From positions 3,770,001 through 3,834,000 of the forward strand of contig CM076265.1 in NCBI GenBank assembly GCA_038380795.1: a DNA stretch of 64,000 bases, written 5' to 3'. The translations under genes were made by a program, and so were the position numbers. Below the pieces are notes generated by a model. It was not told where the DNA came from. It ran no database searches and was given only the letters and a program-made list of their open reading frames with translations. Position 1 is the stretch's first letter. Each line of letters begins with the position of its first letter. The stretch comes from Pyrocephalus nanus. Lineage: Eukaryota; Chordata; Aves; Passeriformes; Tyrannidae. Positions 1 to 13,800 of this stretch are shown piece after piece.

Positions 1-979
1 ATTGTGAAACCTGATATATTCCTAAAGAAAATGGAAAGTCTGGTCACAAGGGTTTCCTGAAGACTCGAGGATAAATCCTGGAGGGGAAACTGTAGCTGTT
101 CCTTCTCCCACCTTGCAGCAGGTGGTGGAACAATGGACTCCTTCCTGAGCAGGGCTGAAAGTCATTACTTCCTAGCTGGGAAAAGAAGGCTGGAAATTTT
201 AAAAAGTAGGTGGAATCAAATACGAGGCAGCTGCATCAGCAATGTTGCAGCAGCAGTGGCTAATTCTGTTTGACTTGCTGTTTATTTGAAATGCCCTGTT
301 GGACAATCATCAATGTGCCGACACCTGCAGCACATTTTGCTTCTTGGCTCTTGACAAAGTTCAAAATATGAATACTAAACCACAAGCTAAACCAAACCAA
401 GCTAACAAGGCTGTGGATAAGTGCAATTTTAAAGCGTTGGCTAAGAGCCTTTTTTTTTTTTTTCTTTATAGCCCACATGAAAGTTGTCTAAAAATAATTT
501 TCGGCCCTATTATTGCAAAATAGCTTCATCCTTGGAAGGCTGGCTGGATTCTCATCCCCCTGGTGCTGTGGCAGTGGTAATACTTCCTTTGGTGCCAATG
601 CCGTTGCTGTGGATGATGTTAGTTAACGTATCATCAAAGTTTGATCGTTTACAATTAATTGCTATATATGAATTAGTTAATGGATGGCATCCTGTCATTC
701 ATTTGTTGAAATTACAGGACTCGTATCTATAAAATTCCTTGCACTCAGGGCACATATTCCAACTTTAAACCAGATGTATGAGCCTTTTAGTAAGTAAATG
801 CCTCCTGTATTAAGCTGCACCCGTCCCACTGACATTTCTGAAGCCGCCTAATGTAGCAAATCATATCCAACATAAACAGATGAAATGCATCATAAACCAA
901 ACGGGCTGCATCTGGGAAATGGTGCAGTGAGAGTCAATGCATGATTTCAGCAGATTGGGTATTTCTAATTAGCCCTGGA
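1..979. other. Unique noncoding DNA, no gene recognised
   Basis: AT-rich single-copy-looking sequence. Open frames are short (at most about 80 codons), lie on both strands and resemble no family I know. A run of thymines followed by CTTTATAG near 451-471 looks like a splice acceptor, but all three frames after it close quickly (two within about seven codons, the third at 522-524), so I do not call an exon. Confidence 0.6.
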
Positions 980-1316
980 TCGTTCATTTTCGTGGGTGAG
1001 TGTATATCCACGTAATTAAATGTGCAGTGCTTTCATGGTGGTCCACGACCGGAGCTCTCTCCTTTTCACTGCCAGCAGGTGTCCCTCTTGATTATCGCAA
1101 AGCTCTGCAGTTGGGAGCTGAGCTCTGACTGATGGTCCGTGCGGAGCGGGAGCAGCCGGGAAGGAAGGACCTCGTTCTGGCTGGTTCCGACCGAGCTGGA
1201 ATCCTTCGCCGTGCACCAGAGGGGCTTTGCGCACAGCCAGCTAGAAATGTATCAGCTAAATGGCATCCGAAAATGAATATGCACAAACGCCATCCAAATT
1301 GTGCCTCAGTTCCGTA
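980..1316. promoter_or_regulatory. CpG-dense patch, possible regulatory element
   Basis: I count about 19 CpG dinucleotides in roughly 335 bp, in a genome region that otherwise shows one CpG per several hundred bases. The core at about 1020-1240 is clearly more GC-rich than its surroundings. It is too short and weak to be a classical CpG island by eye. No TATA box, downstream exon or strong splice donor marks it as a promoter. Homeodomain-type TAATTA cores flank the patch at about 967 and 1013. The regulatory role is inference only; an old GC-rich repeat is an alternative. Confidence 0.3.
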
Positions 1317-3831
1317 AAATATAATAATGGAATGATGCGCTCCAGGAAAGACAATTTGAGAAATGCCTCGTTTGATTTATATTTTTTTTTTTGGTGGTGA
1401 AGATTGCTACAAAAAAAGTGTGGGGACTGAGACCAAGCTTGAATAATCTAGCAGAAAGAAAATCTTGTACCTTGATCTTAGAAGAAACATCTTTTGTATA
1501 ATCACGACATTATTCAAATGCCATTTCAGATCCTATTCTCTGATTCTTATTCTGAGCAGCAATAAGAAAGTAATCTAAGTAAGGGTGGCAAATAGATGGT
1601 ATAACCTTTTTATAATTTTGACCTTTGCTAATACAGAACTAATTTATTGAATGAGAAGGTGGAATTTGAGTAATTTCAGTGTACAGAATGGGAAAGCCTT
1701 ACAGGGGGTGGCTGCTGCTGTAAAGAACACAGTGCTGGAATTTTTGGGACGGGAAACTTAGTGTTGCTGGGATGCTGAAAAGATGAAAGCAAGGCTTAAG
1801 TTGTCTTTTATCAGTAGAGGAACAGATCAAAGGTGTCATGTGGTTGATATTCCAGCTGCTGTGTTGGGTGGCAGAAATTTTGGTGCTGGAAAGGACCGAG
1901 TACCCACTAAAAAAAGAGGGAGAAGTCACAGTGGAAGCTCACTCGTTATGGAATAGAGTTTGGCAAGTGAATGTGGAAATTAATTAATTAGTATATGTTG
2001 CAGAAGAAGTGGTCTGAAAATAAAGATTAGAACAGACAAGCACTCACTAGGGACTTTCTCCTTATTAGCAGAGCCTGGTGCTCCAGCCTGCTTCCGAGAT
2101 AAAGGTTCACAAGAAGGATAAGAAACTTCAGAATTAGAAGGGGTTATTGAATAGTGAAAACAGAGTAATGGAAAGGTTCCAATTTTACCATGTCGAATGG
2201 AAATGGGGGTGGTGTGTCCAAGCAAGCGTGCACAGCATTAGCAGGCCCTTAAAAATACATGTCAGTGAAATGCAAATGCATTTTACAGACAGCTCACTCA
2301 ATAATGATCGAGGTGGGGGTGCGGTGAAGACCGAGATTAACTTGTCTAAGGGTCAAGCCAAGTAATTTTCCCCAGTGAATACTCTTCAGGTGCAACCTGA
2401 ATGAAGTGCTAGAGTGGAGGATCTCATCTGCTACCTGACATCAATGTTTAGCGTAGCAGGATTTTTCTTTTTCTTTTAGAATATACACTTTTGGAAAATC
2501 AATTAGAAATGAAGCCTGCTAGAATCCCTAAAGAAACCTGCTGTGGATTTTTAAAGTGTTTTTTTTTTTAATACAAACCCTTTAGGAAACTGTGACTCAT
2601 CTCCAAAAGGATAGATACTTCAGAAATGCAGTGCTAGAAATAAATTCTTTTATTGTGTTTTGTATTACTTTTCAAGTTCTTTTGGTTTCTTTTATGAAAA
2701 GCTATTTCTCTTTCACTATGAGAGAGTGTTTCTGAGGGAAATATGTATCTGATATCAACAGATTCCACATAAGGGTTGTTTCAGGGATATGTATAGTTTC
2801 TGAGGGCACAACTTCCATTATAAGGAAAATGAGAGTTCTCCTTTTTTTAATGAACCACACAGTGTAAGAACAAAGAGGCCCTTGATAAGAAAAGGGAAGA
2901 GAGTCTTATTTCCAAGCCTGTACACAGCATCTTTATGAGCGTAGAATTCTAGATATGCAGAAGGAAGAAATATCCTGGATGGCAAATTACCTTTAAAATG
3001 AATGCAAAAATGGGTGTCCATTTTCTTAGCTGGCTTTGAAAATGTCAGTCAGGGAGTTTCCCTTACAAATCTAACCTTTAAGCTGCTGCCCTCCTGTATC
3101 CTGTTGCTCTGCATATACCTGGAAACAGTGGAACATTTCTCTCTAAACACAAATTAATTCTTTGGAAGCTGTGCTTCTGCACAGCTGGTCAGACCTTATT
3201 CCACTTGTGTGTGTGTCTATATATAGTGAATATTGCATCAAGTAATGACTGTGGGTTTTGCTGATAGGAAAGGATAAATAATTGCTGATAAACAATTTGG
3301 TTAAATTGCTGATCATGACATTAACATTGAATTACTGAATTAGCATGCTTTACTGGGAAGTACTTCAGGGGGAAAATTCTTACTTTAGCCATATACTATG
3401 GAAATACAAGTCATTTGGCTTTAAGTATTAATCTGTCTCTGGAATTAGGGCAAGAGAATAAGGACACTTCAGTTGTAATATCCCTGTTTTGTCAACCTGG
3501 CCCCCATCTCATCCTGTTTTTCCCTCTCTGAATAGATGTAATACAGATCAGCACATGTTCATTAGTCCTCTGGATTTTAAGACGTGGGAAGTGATGTCTG
3601 GGCTTTAAAAGATGGATGGCCAATTAATTTATGACTGTTAACAGCATTGCGGTTTGCAAAGGTGGAGAAAATATTAATCAGATAACGCTCAGAATCTTGC
3701 TGGTTGCATCTAATGGGCAAAAGGATTTATTTTTGCATTTCTCTAGTGCTGCACATCAATCTTCTGTTTCATCTTGTGATATATTCAGTATTGAATGGAG
3801 GGAAGGTCTGGTCTGATGTGCACTCTGCTCT
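1317..3831. other. Unique noncoding DNA, nothing recognised
   Basis: AT-rich sequence with short homopolymer T runs (for example near 1381-1392 and 2561-2569). Open frames are all below 85 codons and scattered over both strands without splice context. I see no repeat family or RNA gene here. Confidence 0.6.
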
Positions 3832-3892
3832 GAGCTGGCTGCAGGACTAGGTGGCCTCTGGTGGTCTCATCCCACCTGAATTGTCCTGTGAG
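3832..3892 (+). mobile_element. CR1 LINE 3' terminal fragment
   Basis: The stretch containing GGACTAGGTGGCCTCTGGTG followed by CATCCCACCTGAATTGTCCTGTG matches, with many substitutions, the end of the avian CR1 3' UTR (GGACTAGATGACCT..GGTCCCTTCCAACC.. then the ATTCTRTG octamer). Only about 60 bp survive, as expected for 5'-truncated CR1 insertions. The plus orientation is set by the tail octamer. The divergence suggests an old insertion. Confidence 0.6.
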
Positions 3893-6800
3893 TATTTTCT
3901 ATAAGAAACAACCCTCTGTACCATTCCTGCTGATGACAACTGGTGCCATTTCTAGTGATGCAAGCCCGCTGTGCGACGTCAGAGGTCCTTTGCTACTTTT
4001 TCAGTTAAAAAATTAGACTTAAAAAACAACTTAGATAATCAGTCCAACCATTTTATTGCATATAAAGTGAATTTTTATTCACTTTTATTGGCAGCAAAAA
4101 GGTTTAGGTCAGACTTTCTACACGCAAGTTTTCACTTACTGAAACGTGGTAAACTTATCTTAATTTTTATGTAATTACATTCTTTAAAAAGATGTCCTTT
4201 TATAAAACTATCTTTTTCTAGGGGGAAAAAATCTGCTGGAAAGTAGTAAAAAATCCGTATTTCATGTGAAATGTCTAATAAACTCAGTTCTAAGAGCTGC
4301 TTAAATGGTTTAAGTCATTTATGCTGATGGATATTAGAAATCAGTATGTTTTTCACTATATGAGATTTTGGTTTTGGTTTATATTTAATTTATGAAGTTA
4401 AAGTAGCTATGCATCTGGGTATAGATACTTTCTTTTATATTATGTTTAAGACCACAATATATTTTTTTTTGTTTCAGCATTGCAGAAAAATATTGATTTA
4501 AAATGAGCCTCATTTAGAAAGCCTAGTAGTATTATTTATATGGTATCATTAGAAAGATTGGGGTGATTTTTGTAATGTTTTGTCAAATCTTTTATGTACT
4601 ATCTAGAATTTACTTCTGAATTATTTGATGATACGATTCCTAAAGGATACTAGAAGCATGATACAAAACAAGACCCAAGAAATTCCAAGCTAAGTATGCC
4701 ATGATTCAAGGTTTCATTCACAGTAAGATGTGTGAAAGTGAATCTTATTTCTTTAACCTTCGTTGTTCTGTTATCTGTTGCAAATATATAATTTTCATAT
4801 GACTTTTATCAGTATATATGAACTTCACGTGATAAAAAATTCCACTATTTGCTCTTGCAAAATTTAATAAGTGTACAACTACAGTCACAATTTATCCTGG
4901 TTTGTAATTATTCATCTGAACTTTCTTTGTCATTTTAAGCTAAAGTAGCCAAAGCTCCTTGTTTTAAAGATTTTTTTTTTTTTTTAAAGTGACTATGAAA
5001 ATTGATTTGGTAATTTAAAAAAAGATTGAAATAAACACAGTTGCACACGGTGGCTGAAGATGCAATTAACGCAGTACTTAGAATTTACAGATATTATGAA
5101 GATCAAAGCAAACGGGCTGGTTATTTCTGTAGTTAAAATTAGATATACTTCAGGGAAATATATTTTAAGGTTGTTGCTTCTCATATGAAAGAGCCATGGC
5201 ACCTTGTAATGAAGTCTTTCCAGGAAAAAAAAGAAATCTGTGTAGTTAAGGCTGTGTTTTTCTCTCTGGGAATACCCAGTCCACAGCAAGTCACATACAT
5301 GTTGGAAAACATTAGAGGAAAGCTGAAGAAGCCGTAGGAGCTGTGTGATTTGAAGGGATGGGGATGGGAGAGGACCCTGTCTGTTTGCTTCATCTCTTCC
5401 TTCAGGCAGAGGCTGGATGGGAAAGAAGCAGTTTTGCTTTTTAGGACAGCAGTGAGATAGAGGAATAGCCTTGCAATGTGGGGATTTTGATTCAGATTTG
5501 GAGCATAACGTTCAGCTTTATGGTAAGGTGCTCCCGAGCATCTAGAGATGCTCAGGGGTTCTCTCTTTCTCATGCACCACTGCTGGGTTGTTTGAGGCTT
5601 CTTGGACCAGTTCTGCTGCAGTTGCACTTGGATGCAGCAAAATTTTACTTCTGTTGTGCTTGGGAAAAATATGCTTAGAGATGACTTTGAATCTTCAGGT
5701 ACAACCAATACAAATTGCTGTCTCTATTGCTTCAGTTAGTTTGCAGTACTTGTGCTGGCTCCCAGGTTGTTGCTAGATGCATTTTTTTGAGTATTTTTAA
5801 TGTGAGGAGATAATTTTCCTTTTATTTTTTTTATTTTATTTTTTTTTAAAGTGAAATTAGGATCAAATGAGGCAAATGAAATTCAGCAGCACAAAGCGTG
5901 GAGGAAACCTAATACTGCTCTGTTTTGATGTGACACGGGCATATTTCATTTGAAAATCAGTTGTTAAAATGTGTTAGATTTTCAAGAGCAGAGCCAAAGC
6001 CCATCCCTCTCACAATGCAGTTACCTTGGCTTCCTGCCTGCCTGGAGCTGGAATCTATAGTCGTTTCACAGTACGCCAAGTTACTAAATCAGAATTTAAC
6101 CTAATAGTAATTTACAGGAAACAAAAGCAAAGGCTGGGGTGGCATCAGCTACCAGTTCACATCTGAAAAAAAATGCTATTTGTAAATCTGCAGAAAGAGA
6201 TAACAAATATGAAAGAGGCAGAATTCCTGCCCTGTGCTGCACGTTCTCCCTCTCACTGTCCTGCAGCCTCTGCACCCGCTTTTGTTTCGGCTGAATGGAA
6301 ATAACATAAATAACATATGTCAAAATGCAGAATACAGCCAGTGTCATCCGAGATCCTCCTTTCCTTCAAGCATGGCTCATTTCTTCCTGTGGAGAACTGA
6401 GGTCCAATTGACATCCTGAGGAGTATTATACCCACTGCCCTGTTGATCACAGATGCCTTTTTGTGAGTTTTCCTGGGCTGTGACCTCCAGGGTCACGGGG
6501 TCCTTGCACGTCCATAGTGGGTCCATCTGATAGCACTGGGGGGGCTGTAATGCTGTCCAAGTGTTGGGAATAAACCACAACCTTTCTTGGTCTGACTTCC
6601 TTCCCAAACAGCATTTCTAGACTCACTGGGATCCGAGGTCACTCCATTTCAATTTTGTGAGGATCACCTCGGATTAGGGAGGATTCCTGCTCGCCTTTAC
6701 CAGTTCGTTTATTTAATGCAGTTGGATGACATTTTACAACAGAAGCTTGAAAAAGAATTTTGGGAGGTTTAATTGTGTAAACACTAAAGGAGATATTCTT

Positions 6801-7160
6801 TCCAGTGAAAGATTTGCCAGCCAGTTGGATATCTTCTGTCCGGGCTTGAGGCTGTAACCAGAGTTTTGCATGGCTACACTCTTTTTAACCAGCATTTCTT
6901 GTTCTAATGTTTAACTCATTCTCTGCTTTTGAGAACTTACTGTGTTTTTTCTTTAATCTGGATTTCCATAAATCATTTCTAGATTATACTCCTGTACTCT
7001 AAGAGGTTTCCTCAAGTTTGTGTATTAATTTATAAGGTACCTCCCACTGAGAGAATTTCCTCAGAATCAGAACTCTTTTTTAGTACGAGAGAGAGAGAGA
7101 CAAAAAACTTTAAATGAAGATCTGATGAAAGGAGAGCTATAAAATAAGGATTTTATTTTA
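3893..7160. other. Unique noncoding DNA with T-rich patches
   Basis: Holds poly-T runs at 4971-4985 and 5818-5849 and otherwise unremarkable AT-rich sequence. The longest open frame of the whole window (175 codons, minus strand, 5181-5708) lies here. Its translation shows no domain, repeat or composition typical of a protein, and it has no splice or promoter context, so I read it as chance. Confidence 0.6.

Positions 7161-7188
<28 letters not shown>
7161..7188. repeat. Poly-T homopolymer, 28 nt
   Basis: Uninterrupted run of 28 T, preceded by TTTTA units. No retroposon body is recognisable on either side. The length is likely to vary between individuals and between assemblies. Confidence 0.9.
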
Positions 7189-7192
<4 letters not shown>

Positions 7193-9583
7193 GAAGAATT
7201 ATTTCCTCTGTCTTCTGCTATCAAAATGCTCAATGCCTGATTTTCAAAACACAGGGAGTTTACAATCTCTGGTACTTCATGACAACTGCAGGTCCCAAAA
7301 GATCAATAATAAACAAACATTTATGGTCAAATCGGACAGTTTCATTTTTAGAAGGAGCTCTTTGAATGTAGAGAATGAATCTCTGCTGTTTAATTTCATA
7401 TTTATCGTCTGACTGCCTGTCTCCCTTTGCTGTAATGATGCCAAGAACAGTGAGGTTTACTGATATTATGTTTTCCCCTGCTTCTTGATGCTTTTAAAAT
7501 AGCAAGATAGGTTGGGCACTGGGCTGTGTTACAGATGTGTCCCCTGCTCCTGTCAGCTTTATTTTCATTAGCATAAACACAAGTGACGTAGGGTGAAGAA
7601 TGGCACTAGCAGTTTATAATTTCCGCTGCTCAGAACACAAAATTCTCAAGGGTGAGTGTGAGCCTTTCTCTGGGGAGGTTTCCCAAGCAGGTGGCTTTTC
7701 TTGCAGTGTTCATGGTAGCTGCTATAACAGATATTTATTGCATGGAAAATCCCTCCATCTCAGGGCACTGAACTAGGAGTGTAGTCTGTATTTACCTCGT
7801 GGACTGGTGCCAGTGTCACAGTTTATTTGCATTGTGGTGCCCAGTCTTCTTTAAGAGTCCCCCTGCAGATCAAGTTTTGCTACAGGCTTTGATAATGATG
7901 AAGGAGAGAAGTCTCCTTACACCTTTTCCATCTTCATTTGCTAATTTGTCTGCTCACGTTGGCAGTTCTTGTAGTCACTGTGTTTTTTCACTGCCTGGCA
8001 CACCTTGACTTTGATATCATAGTATTCATTATTGATAACTACAGCACCATGTTCAGAATATAACGTGTAAGGATCAAATAAATTTTTAACTTCTGTTTAA
8101 ATATCCTGTTTTATTTCCTCTCAGATATGAAAACATTTCAGGGCATTTAGTACTATGTGCTATTAAAAATTCTAGGGAACAGAGTTACTGTCATCCACTC
8201 TAGATTTATCTAAAAACAAGTGAATTCTTAAAAAAATATGAAATAGAATTTTTTTTGAAACATAAATTTAGTAAGGAATAGACTGTTGCAATACTGATCA
8301 TGTAGCTCTAGATGTGCAGTTGTTAGGACTTTATCAAAATGTACAATTTATATTGGTTCTTTCTGTTTAATAGAGATAATAAATTATTAATTGTGAAGCA
8401 GGTCTCTGGTGAATGAAAAGATGAAACAGCAATTTTATTTGGTGACAAAATTAGCTGCTTAAACCGGTTAGGAACACATTTCAGCTGTTTGAAGCCATTG
8501 CTAGAAAAGTGCTCTTAATTTTAAAGACCCAAGATATTAATGGTCTTTCTGGGCATGTGCTGCACTTGTATATATTAGGAGCTACATTTGAATATGGAGA
8601 TTGGAGCCCATATTGTTTGCATACCCTAAAGGATATGTGATAAATGTTGCCCTGTGTATAAATGACCCAGGGGAATAATGACTGTCTATGAAGGCTTTCA
8701 ATTTTAGAATCCAGCCTCCTCACTGATACTATGGTGAATAATGCTTTAGAAATGCTTAAAATAGAGTCAAAAGCTGAAGATTATTTTCTTTCCAGTTGTC
8801 TGTATGAAATGATTTGTGAGTCATCCTTGCTGTCACGCAATCATAGTCACTTAGGCCCCAGTAATCAGTAATTATTGCACCTCTTCTAGCAGGTGCCATA
8901 TGGAAAACCCAAGGATAATGGGATTTATTCTGTTTTATTACCTAGACTTTTTGCTCATTTCTGAAGCACACTGATAGAGTTGTACCAAAAAGGGGGATGA
9001 AATGCCATTTACTTTACTGAAGGCAGGGTTTGAACCTTGGTTTTTAAGGAAGGTATTATATATTATTTACATAAGCATTGGTTTTGTTCAGCTTCTGCCA
9101 TCAACTCCTCTTTGTACTGCTTAATTTGTGATTCATATCCGTGTCTTGTAATGTTGAGCATAGAAAGTATTAAAAGACATTTCAAAAGGCAACAGCAGAG
9201 GACAATCAAACAATTAGCAGACAGTTGGTGGCAGAAGCAATGCAGAAAGTGGAATAGTCGTCCCAGGTATCTTTGAAAAGATCAGAGAATTCTCTCATCC
9301 TTTCAGGCTGATATTTATAGGCTTTGCCTCTTGACTTAGTACACCGGTTACTGTGGGGTTTTTCTTCCTTTTTTCAGTTCATCTGAAAACTTTTTTTTTT
9401 TTTTCCAGGAGAGAACAAAGTTCAAGTAAAACATGACTTTTTACTTGACCCTTTCACTACAGAGAATTAACAGGTTTGGTGGATTCCTAGTATTCTCCCT
9501 GGGAGATGAGCCTAGGTCACATAGAGCTGTGTTTTGAGTGAGCTTTTGAATCTGCTGGACAAGAAGGTCCATGAAATTTTAGA
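7189..9583. other. Unique noncoding DNA, nothing recognised
   Basis: AT-rich sequence. Short open frames only, with no repeat family, RNA gene or splice-bounded exon that I can support. A T15-CCAG acceptor-like site near 9392-9410 is followed by an in-frame stop or a very short fragment, so no exon is called. Confidence 0.55.
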
Positions 9584-9624
9584 AATGACAGAATGGCTGA
9601 GGCCAGGACAATGCCTTCAACTCC
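9584..9624 (-). mobile_element. Possible CR1 3' end relic
   Basis: The segment GACAGAATGGCTGAGG followed about 20 bases later by CTTCAACTCC resembles the reverse complement of a CR1 3' end (CAYAGAATGGCTGAGGTTGG...AGTCCAACYCC). The match is short with a divergent middle, so it could be coincidental. Confidence 0.3.
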
Positions 9625-10649
9625 TTTTTTTTTCTTTCTTTTTTTTTTGTCCTAGATACATTCATAATGATGTTTGCAATTAGTTTGTGATAGAGGAGAA
9701 TAAAAGTGGCTTGAACAGGCCATCACATTGCGCTGAAAGCAGAGTTAATTTTTTGAATATTGATTTAGAAACTTTCATTCTGATTCCTCAGTTATTAAAT
9801 TTTTTGGTCAAGATGGTCAAGAAAAGAAGAGGTGCAGGTGTAACAAACCTTTCCCCCCACTATATGAGTACTGCTCACCTTTTTTCTCTATTTCTATATT
9901 GAAGACAAGGTCTTTATATGTCTCAGATTTTGTATTGATGTCTTTCTTATTATTTTTTTTTTTATTTGGACCATAATAGTTTGTAGCAGTCCTGATTCTG
10001 GATAGTGCTAAATCCTGTCCAAACATGAAAAAGCCAGTTCTTCCTTAAAAACCCCTTTGTCCTGGTGATTATCACTTGTGTGACAATTATTACTTTATTA
10101 CACATACTCTGCCATGAGTTATTTTTCCTGTTGTGTTAGAGCTCAGTGCTCTGCACCAGAATAATTTAATGTATTTCACATAATTTATTCCTACCCCAGC
10201 ACATTATTAATAATTATCATAATCTGCATTACAGTAATGCCAAGAATTATCAGTTGTGGGCCAGAAAGCTGTTGTGCTCAGTGCTGTTAAAACACATCAT
10301 GAAAACAGTTCCAGGCAAGATGAGGTTTTCATGTAAAATCATCATGGTTGAATGGATAATAGGTAGAACTGGGAGCCAGTAATTCTTGTTTTTCTAATTC
10401 TGCTTCTGCCACTGATTCACTGTGAGGTTGGTGCCAGCAGAGCTCCTGCTGAGCCAGACACGAGTTTGCAGATGTCTGTGTGTGTCTGTTTTTCTTGACA
10501 TAAAATGGAATTAATTCCCTGCCACGTTTGGATGGAGAAGAGGAGCAGATAATGCATTACATGTGGAAGATAGATTTGCTTTGTGTAGGAAGAGAGAACG
10601 ATGCAGAAATTTAGGCGGGGATTTTGAGCAAGAGGTCGTCTCGACTCAT
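9625..10649. other. Unique noncoding DNA, nothing recognised
   Basis: AT-rich sequence with T-rich patches near 9625-9648 and 9950-9966. No supported gene or repeat. Confidence 0.55.
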
Positions 10650-10890
10650 CCATCAGGACCCTGAGGTTATTTTCTGCAGAGCTGCTGCCCAGCTAGACAA
10701 TCCTCACCCTGAAGGGATTCACAGGGTCGGTCCAGCCCACGTTCAGGCCTTTGCATCTGTTCTTTTTTGGACTTTGTGAAATTTTTGATGGTTTTCCCTC
10801 CAGCTTGTTGAGTTCCCCGTGAATGGTTTCCCTGCCTTCCAACGCCCCACTCTTTGGTGTCACGTGCAAGCTTGTGGAGAGCACAGTCCA
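10650..10890 (-). mobile_element. CR1 LINE fragment, end of ORF2 region
   Basis: On the plus strand the order of blocks is ATCAGGACCCTGAGG, TCTGCAGAGCTGCTGCCCAGC, then CCAGCTTGTTGAGTTCCC, GAATGGTTTCCCTGCCTTCC and GTGTCACGTGCAAGCTTG. This is the reverse complement, in the right order and spacing, of the distal reverse-transcriptase part of CR1 ORF2, including its ATGACACAAAA-like and GAGAAGGACCTGGGGGTCCTGGT-like portions. An open frame of about 100 codons on the minus strand overlaps it but is interrupted relative to the family. It is a dead, diverged LINE copy and not a host gene. Confidence 0.78.
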
Positions 10891-13800
10891 TCCTCCTTAC
10901 CCACCTGTGAGAGCCCAGCTCCTCCCTCAGCGTGGGTAAGGCTCTTTTCCAGCAGTTATGAAAACATGTCACTCCAAACACTCAGAAGTTATGAGAACCA
11001 TTAAAAACCCTACTCCCATTTGTACAGATTCCACATGTGCATTGGTTTTTTCCCAGCGTTTTGGAGTTGGCAGGTCTGATTGAAGGATGGGAGGCAGCCC
11101 AAGCCCACAGGTTTGGACTGGAGCTGGGCTGCAGCATTTGCATGTGGGCATCTAGTCTGCTTAAAGGCATCTGCTGTTGGTTTAAAGCTGACAATACTCT
11201 GAAAGGAGTTAAGTGACAGTAAAATCTGTTTTACCTCTCTGACACGAGAGCTTGAGGGGCACAAAATGACCCCACAGGACATATTTCATGTAAGAAATGA
11301 AATACAGCTACCAGCCACAGCACTGTGGGGTGCCTGGTGGTTTGCGCTGGCCAGAGGCTGGTACAGTTTGTGTCTGCAAGAGGGGAAGGATGATTTCAGA
11401 GAGGGAGAGCAGCTTACTGCACCTTGCTAACAGCCTGTCTGCACCAGTCCAAAGGTGATTTATCCAGGGTTGCAGAGTGAAAAGCATCAGAACTCCCAAA
11501 AGTGGTAGCCCTTTGCTGTTAGCCATGCTAACATAAAGCAAAAGCTTGATTTGAACCAACAAAAGCAAAGGAAATGCACAGTCAAATATGACATGCCTGA
11601 TCCTCCCTCCCTGTTTTATGTTTAAAATGTGTCTTATTTTTTAAAATGTGTTTGTGGGGGAGAAGGGAAGAGGGACATTGTGAGGGTTCCTGTCAGCACA
11701 CAATAGGGAGATTTAGAAAACAGGTTGCTGCCTTAACTCTGCCAGTTTTAGCCAAAGCCACAGGGATATTATTTTTGACACTGCACAGTGGATTATAACT
11801 TCAGTTCCCATTACCTCTAATGGGATCTTTGCTTGCAATCTGCCACTGCTACTGCAATGAAAATTTGTCCCTTAATGCTATTTTGCTATTCCAGGTTACT
11901 GTGTTTAATTATATTATATAATAATTTGTTGCAGCATCTACGCGATTCCTTTAGGAGTGCACTTGAAATGCTTATGAATTTTTATAAACACAAGCTGTGT
12001 ATCACTTTAAGTCTCTCATTGCTTTTGTGAACTATTCTGCCTTAATACAGCATCATTTTTCTTCCCTTGCTGGGTGAGCACTATCTTTTTACAGTGTGGC
12101 CATTTTGAAAAGCACAAGGATACTGATGCTGAGGAGCCCAAACCTCTCATTGTTGCACTGATGACTGGCAAGAAAAAACACTCAGGTGCTGCAGCTGGCT
12201 CCCACTTGACTCAAATACAGAAAAAAACCCCCATGAGACACTAGTAGGTAGAAAGTTTATCTTTAGTGGTGAAATGCATTATAATTTGTATAGAATTATT
12301 GACATGAGAAAATAGATCTGTTGCCACAGACATTTTTTTTGTGGATGTACGTTCAAACTTTTACACAAATTGGTTTATGTTTTGCTGTTTTTCTTCTCAG
12401 ATATACAAGTGCAGTTAGCTGATCTGCAAAATGCTGAAGTTATGAGATACATCTAAAAATGACTGTGCCTGAATTATTCACCAAACTCTGTCCTTGTGCA
12501 GGCTGCCATCAGCTCTGCAGCCCTGCAAAGCTAATTTCTCAGAGAGATAAAAAATGAACATGATGGCTCTTGCTCTGTTTTCCTCCTTCAACTTTATTTT
12601 TTAAACTTTTCTCTCTCTCTCTCCCTACATATGTATGTATTTGGTGTAGAAAGAGATTTGTACGTCTGAAGAAAAAAAACCCAAGATTTATTATGCTCCT
12701 TTTAATTTGCTTTGGAGGCATTGCTTACTGGGGACACAGTATGTACTGAACAGAACGTTCTAATTAACTACCAGAAGGCAGATCAACTCAGTTACTTGAG
12801 ACTTTGCCACAGATGCATTAATTGTTTACACATTACTTTTTTTTTTTTTTTTTTTCCATCTCCCCCTTCCTTTTGGAACCATCTACACCATAAGCTGGTC
12901 AGCACTATTCTCCCACCTTCTCCAAGACAGGAAACATTCCTACTTCTTCTGGCCAAGGAATTAGTTTTTCTATTCACTTAATCTTTTTTGGCAGTGACTG
13001 CGGGTCGGTGGGTTGCACTTGGTGGTGTTTGTGGTACACTGTGTGTTCAGGTTGCTTCATGCTGGGGGAGAAGGGCAGAGATATGTTCCCTCCAAGCTGC
13101 TGTTAAGGAAAAATATTCTAATTTGAGTACTGATTAAAGGAGCTCATGTTCAAATGTGTAATTTTAACCAGGGAAGAGGTTAGTTGTGGGAATCTTCCTC
13201 CGGAGCTGCATCCTGTGAGGTGGGATGAGCTGGGGTTCTGTTTTTGCTTTGGGTCTCAGGAGCACTGGAGGGAATTGCATTAAGATAATACACACGTGAG
13301 GTGATGGATGCTGGAATTCCTTGAGAGCTGTGTATGGAATAATGTTGTGATTATTTGCTGAGACCAGGAGTTGAAAGCAAAGGTGTCATCCTTTGCCTCC
13401 CACGGGTGACCCCACCTGATGCCTCCTGAAGAAAGGTGTGGGATGTGCTCAGCTGTTCTCTCCAGCCTCGGGCAAGACATGCAGAGTTGTGTGTTTACTA
13501 ACGTGGAAATGCCACAGTGCGGTCTCTACGTGAGCTGGAGTAAACCAAACGATGCTTTCTTATGATCTGACTTGCTTTTTTAACTCCCTCAGCTCAGCAT
13601 TTACATTCACCTTTTAAAGAACTGTCGAAACAACAGAAAAAAAAGGCCTTGTAAAAGCAATGCCTCTGGCAGGCAGAAAAGGAGCAAGTTTCTCTTGAAA
13701 GAATCTATTTTTGGGATGATTTCTTTCCCTGTTGGATGGCATGGCAAGGTTTGGAGAGGATGGCTCCATATGATTTCACTCGGTCCATCCTTATGCCTTT

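Noticed and set aside
5181..5708. Longest open frame in the window (175 codons, minus strand)
   Set aside because: No domain, signal or codon character, no promoter or splice context. One frame of this length is within chance for about 128 kb of AT-rich strand.
10667..10981. 104-codon minus-strand open frame
   Set aside because: Mostly covers the CR1 ORF2 relic; a decayed LINE fragment, not a host gene.
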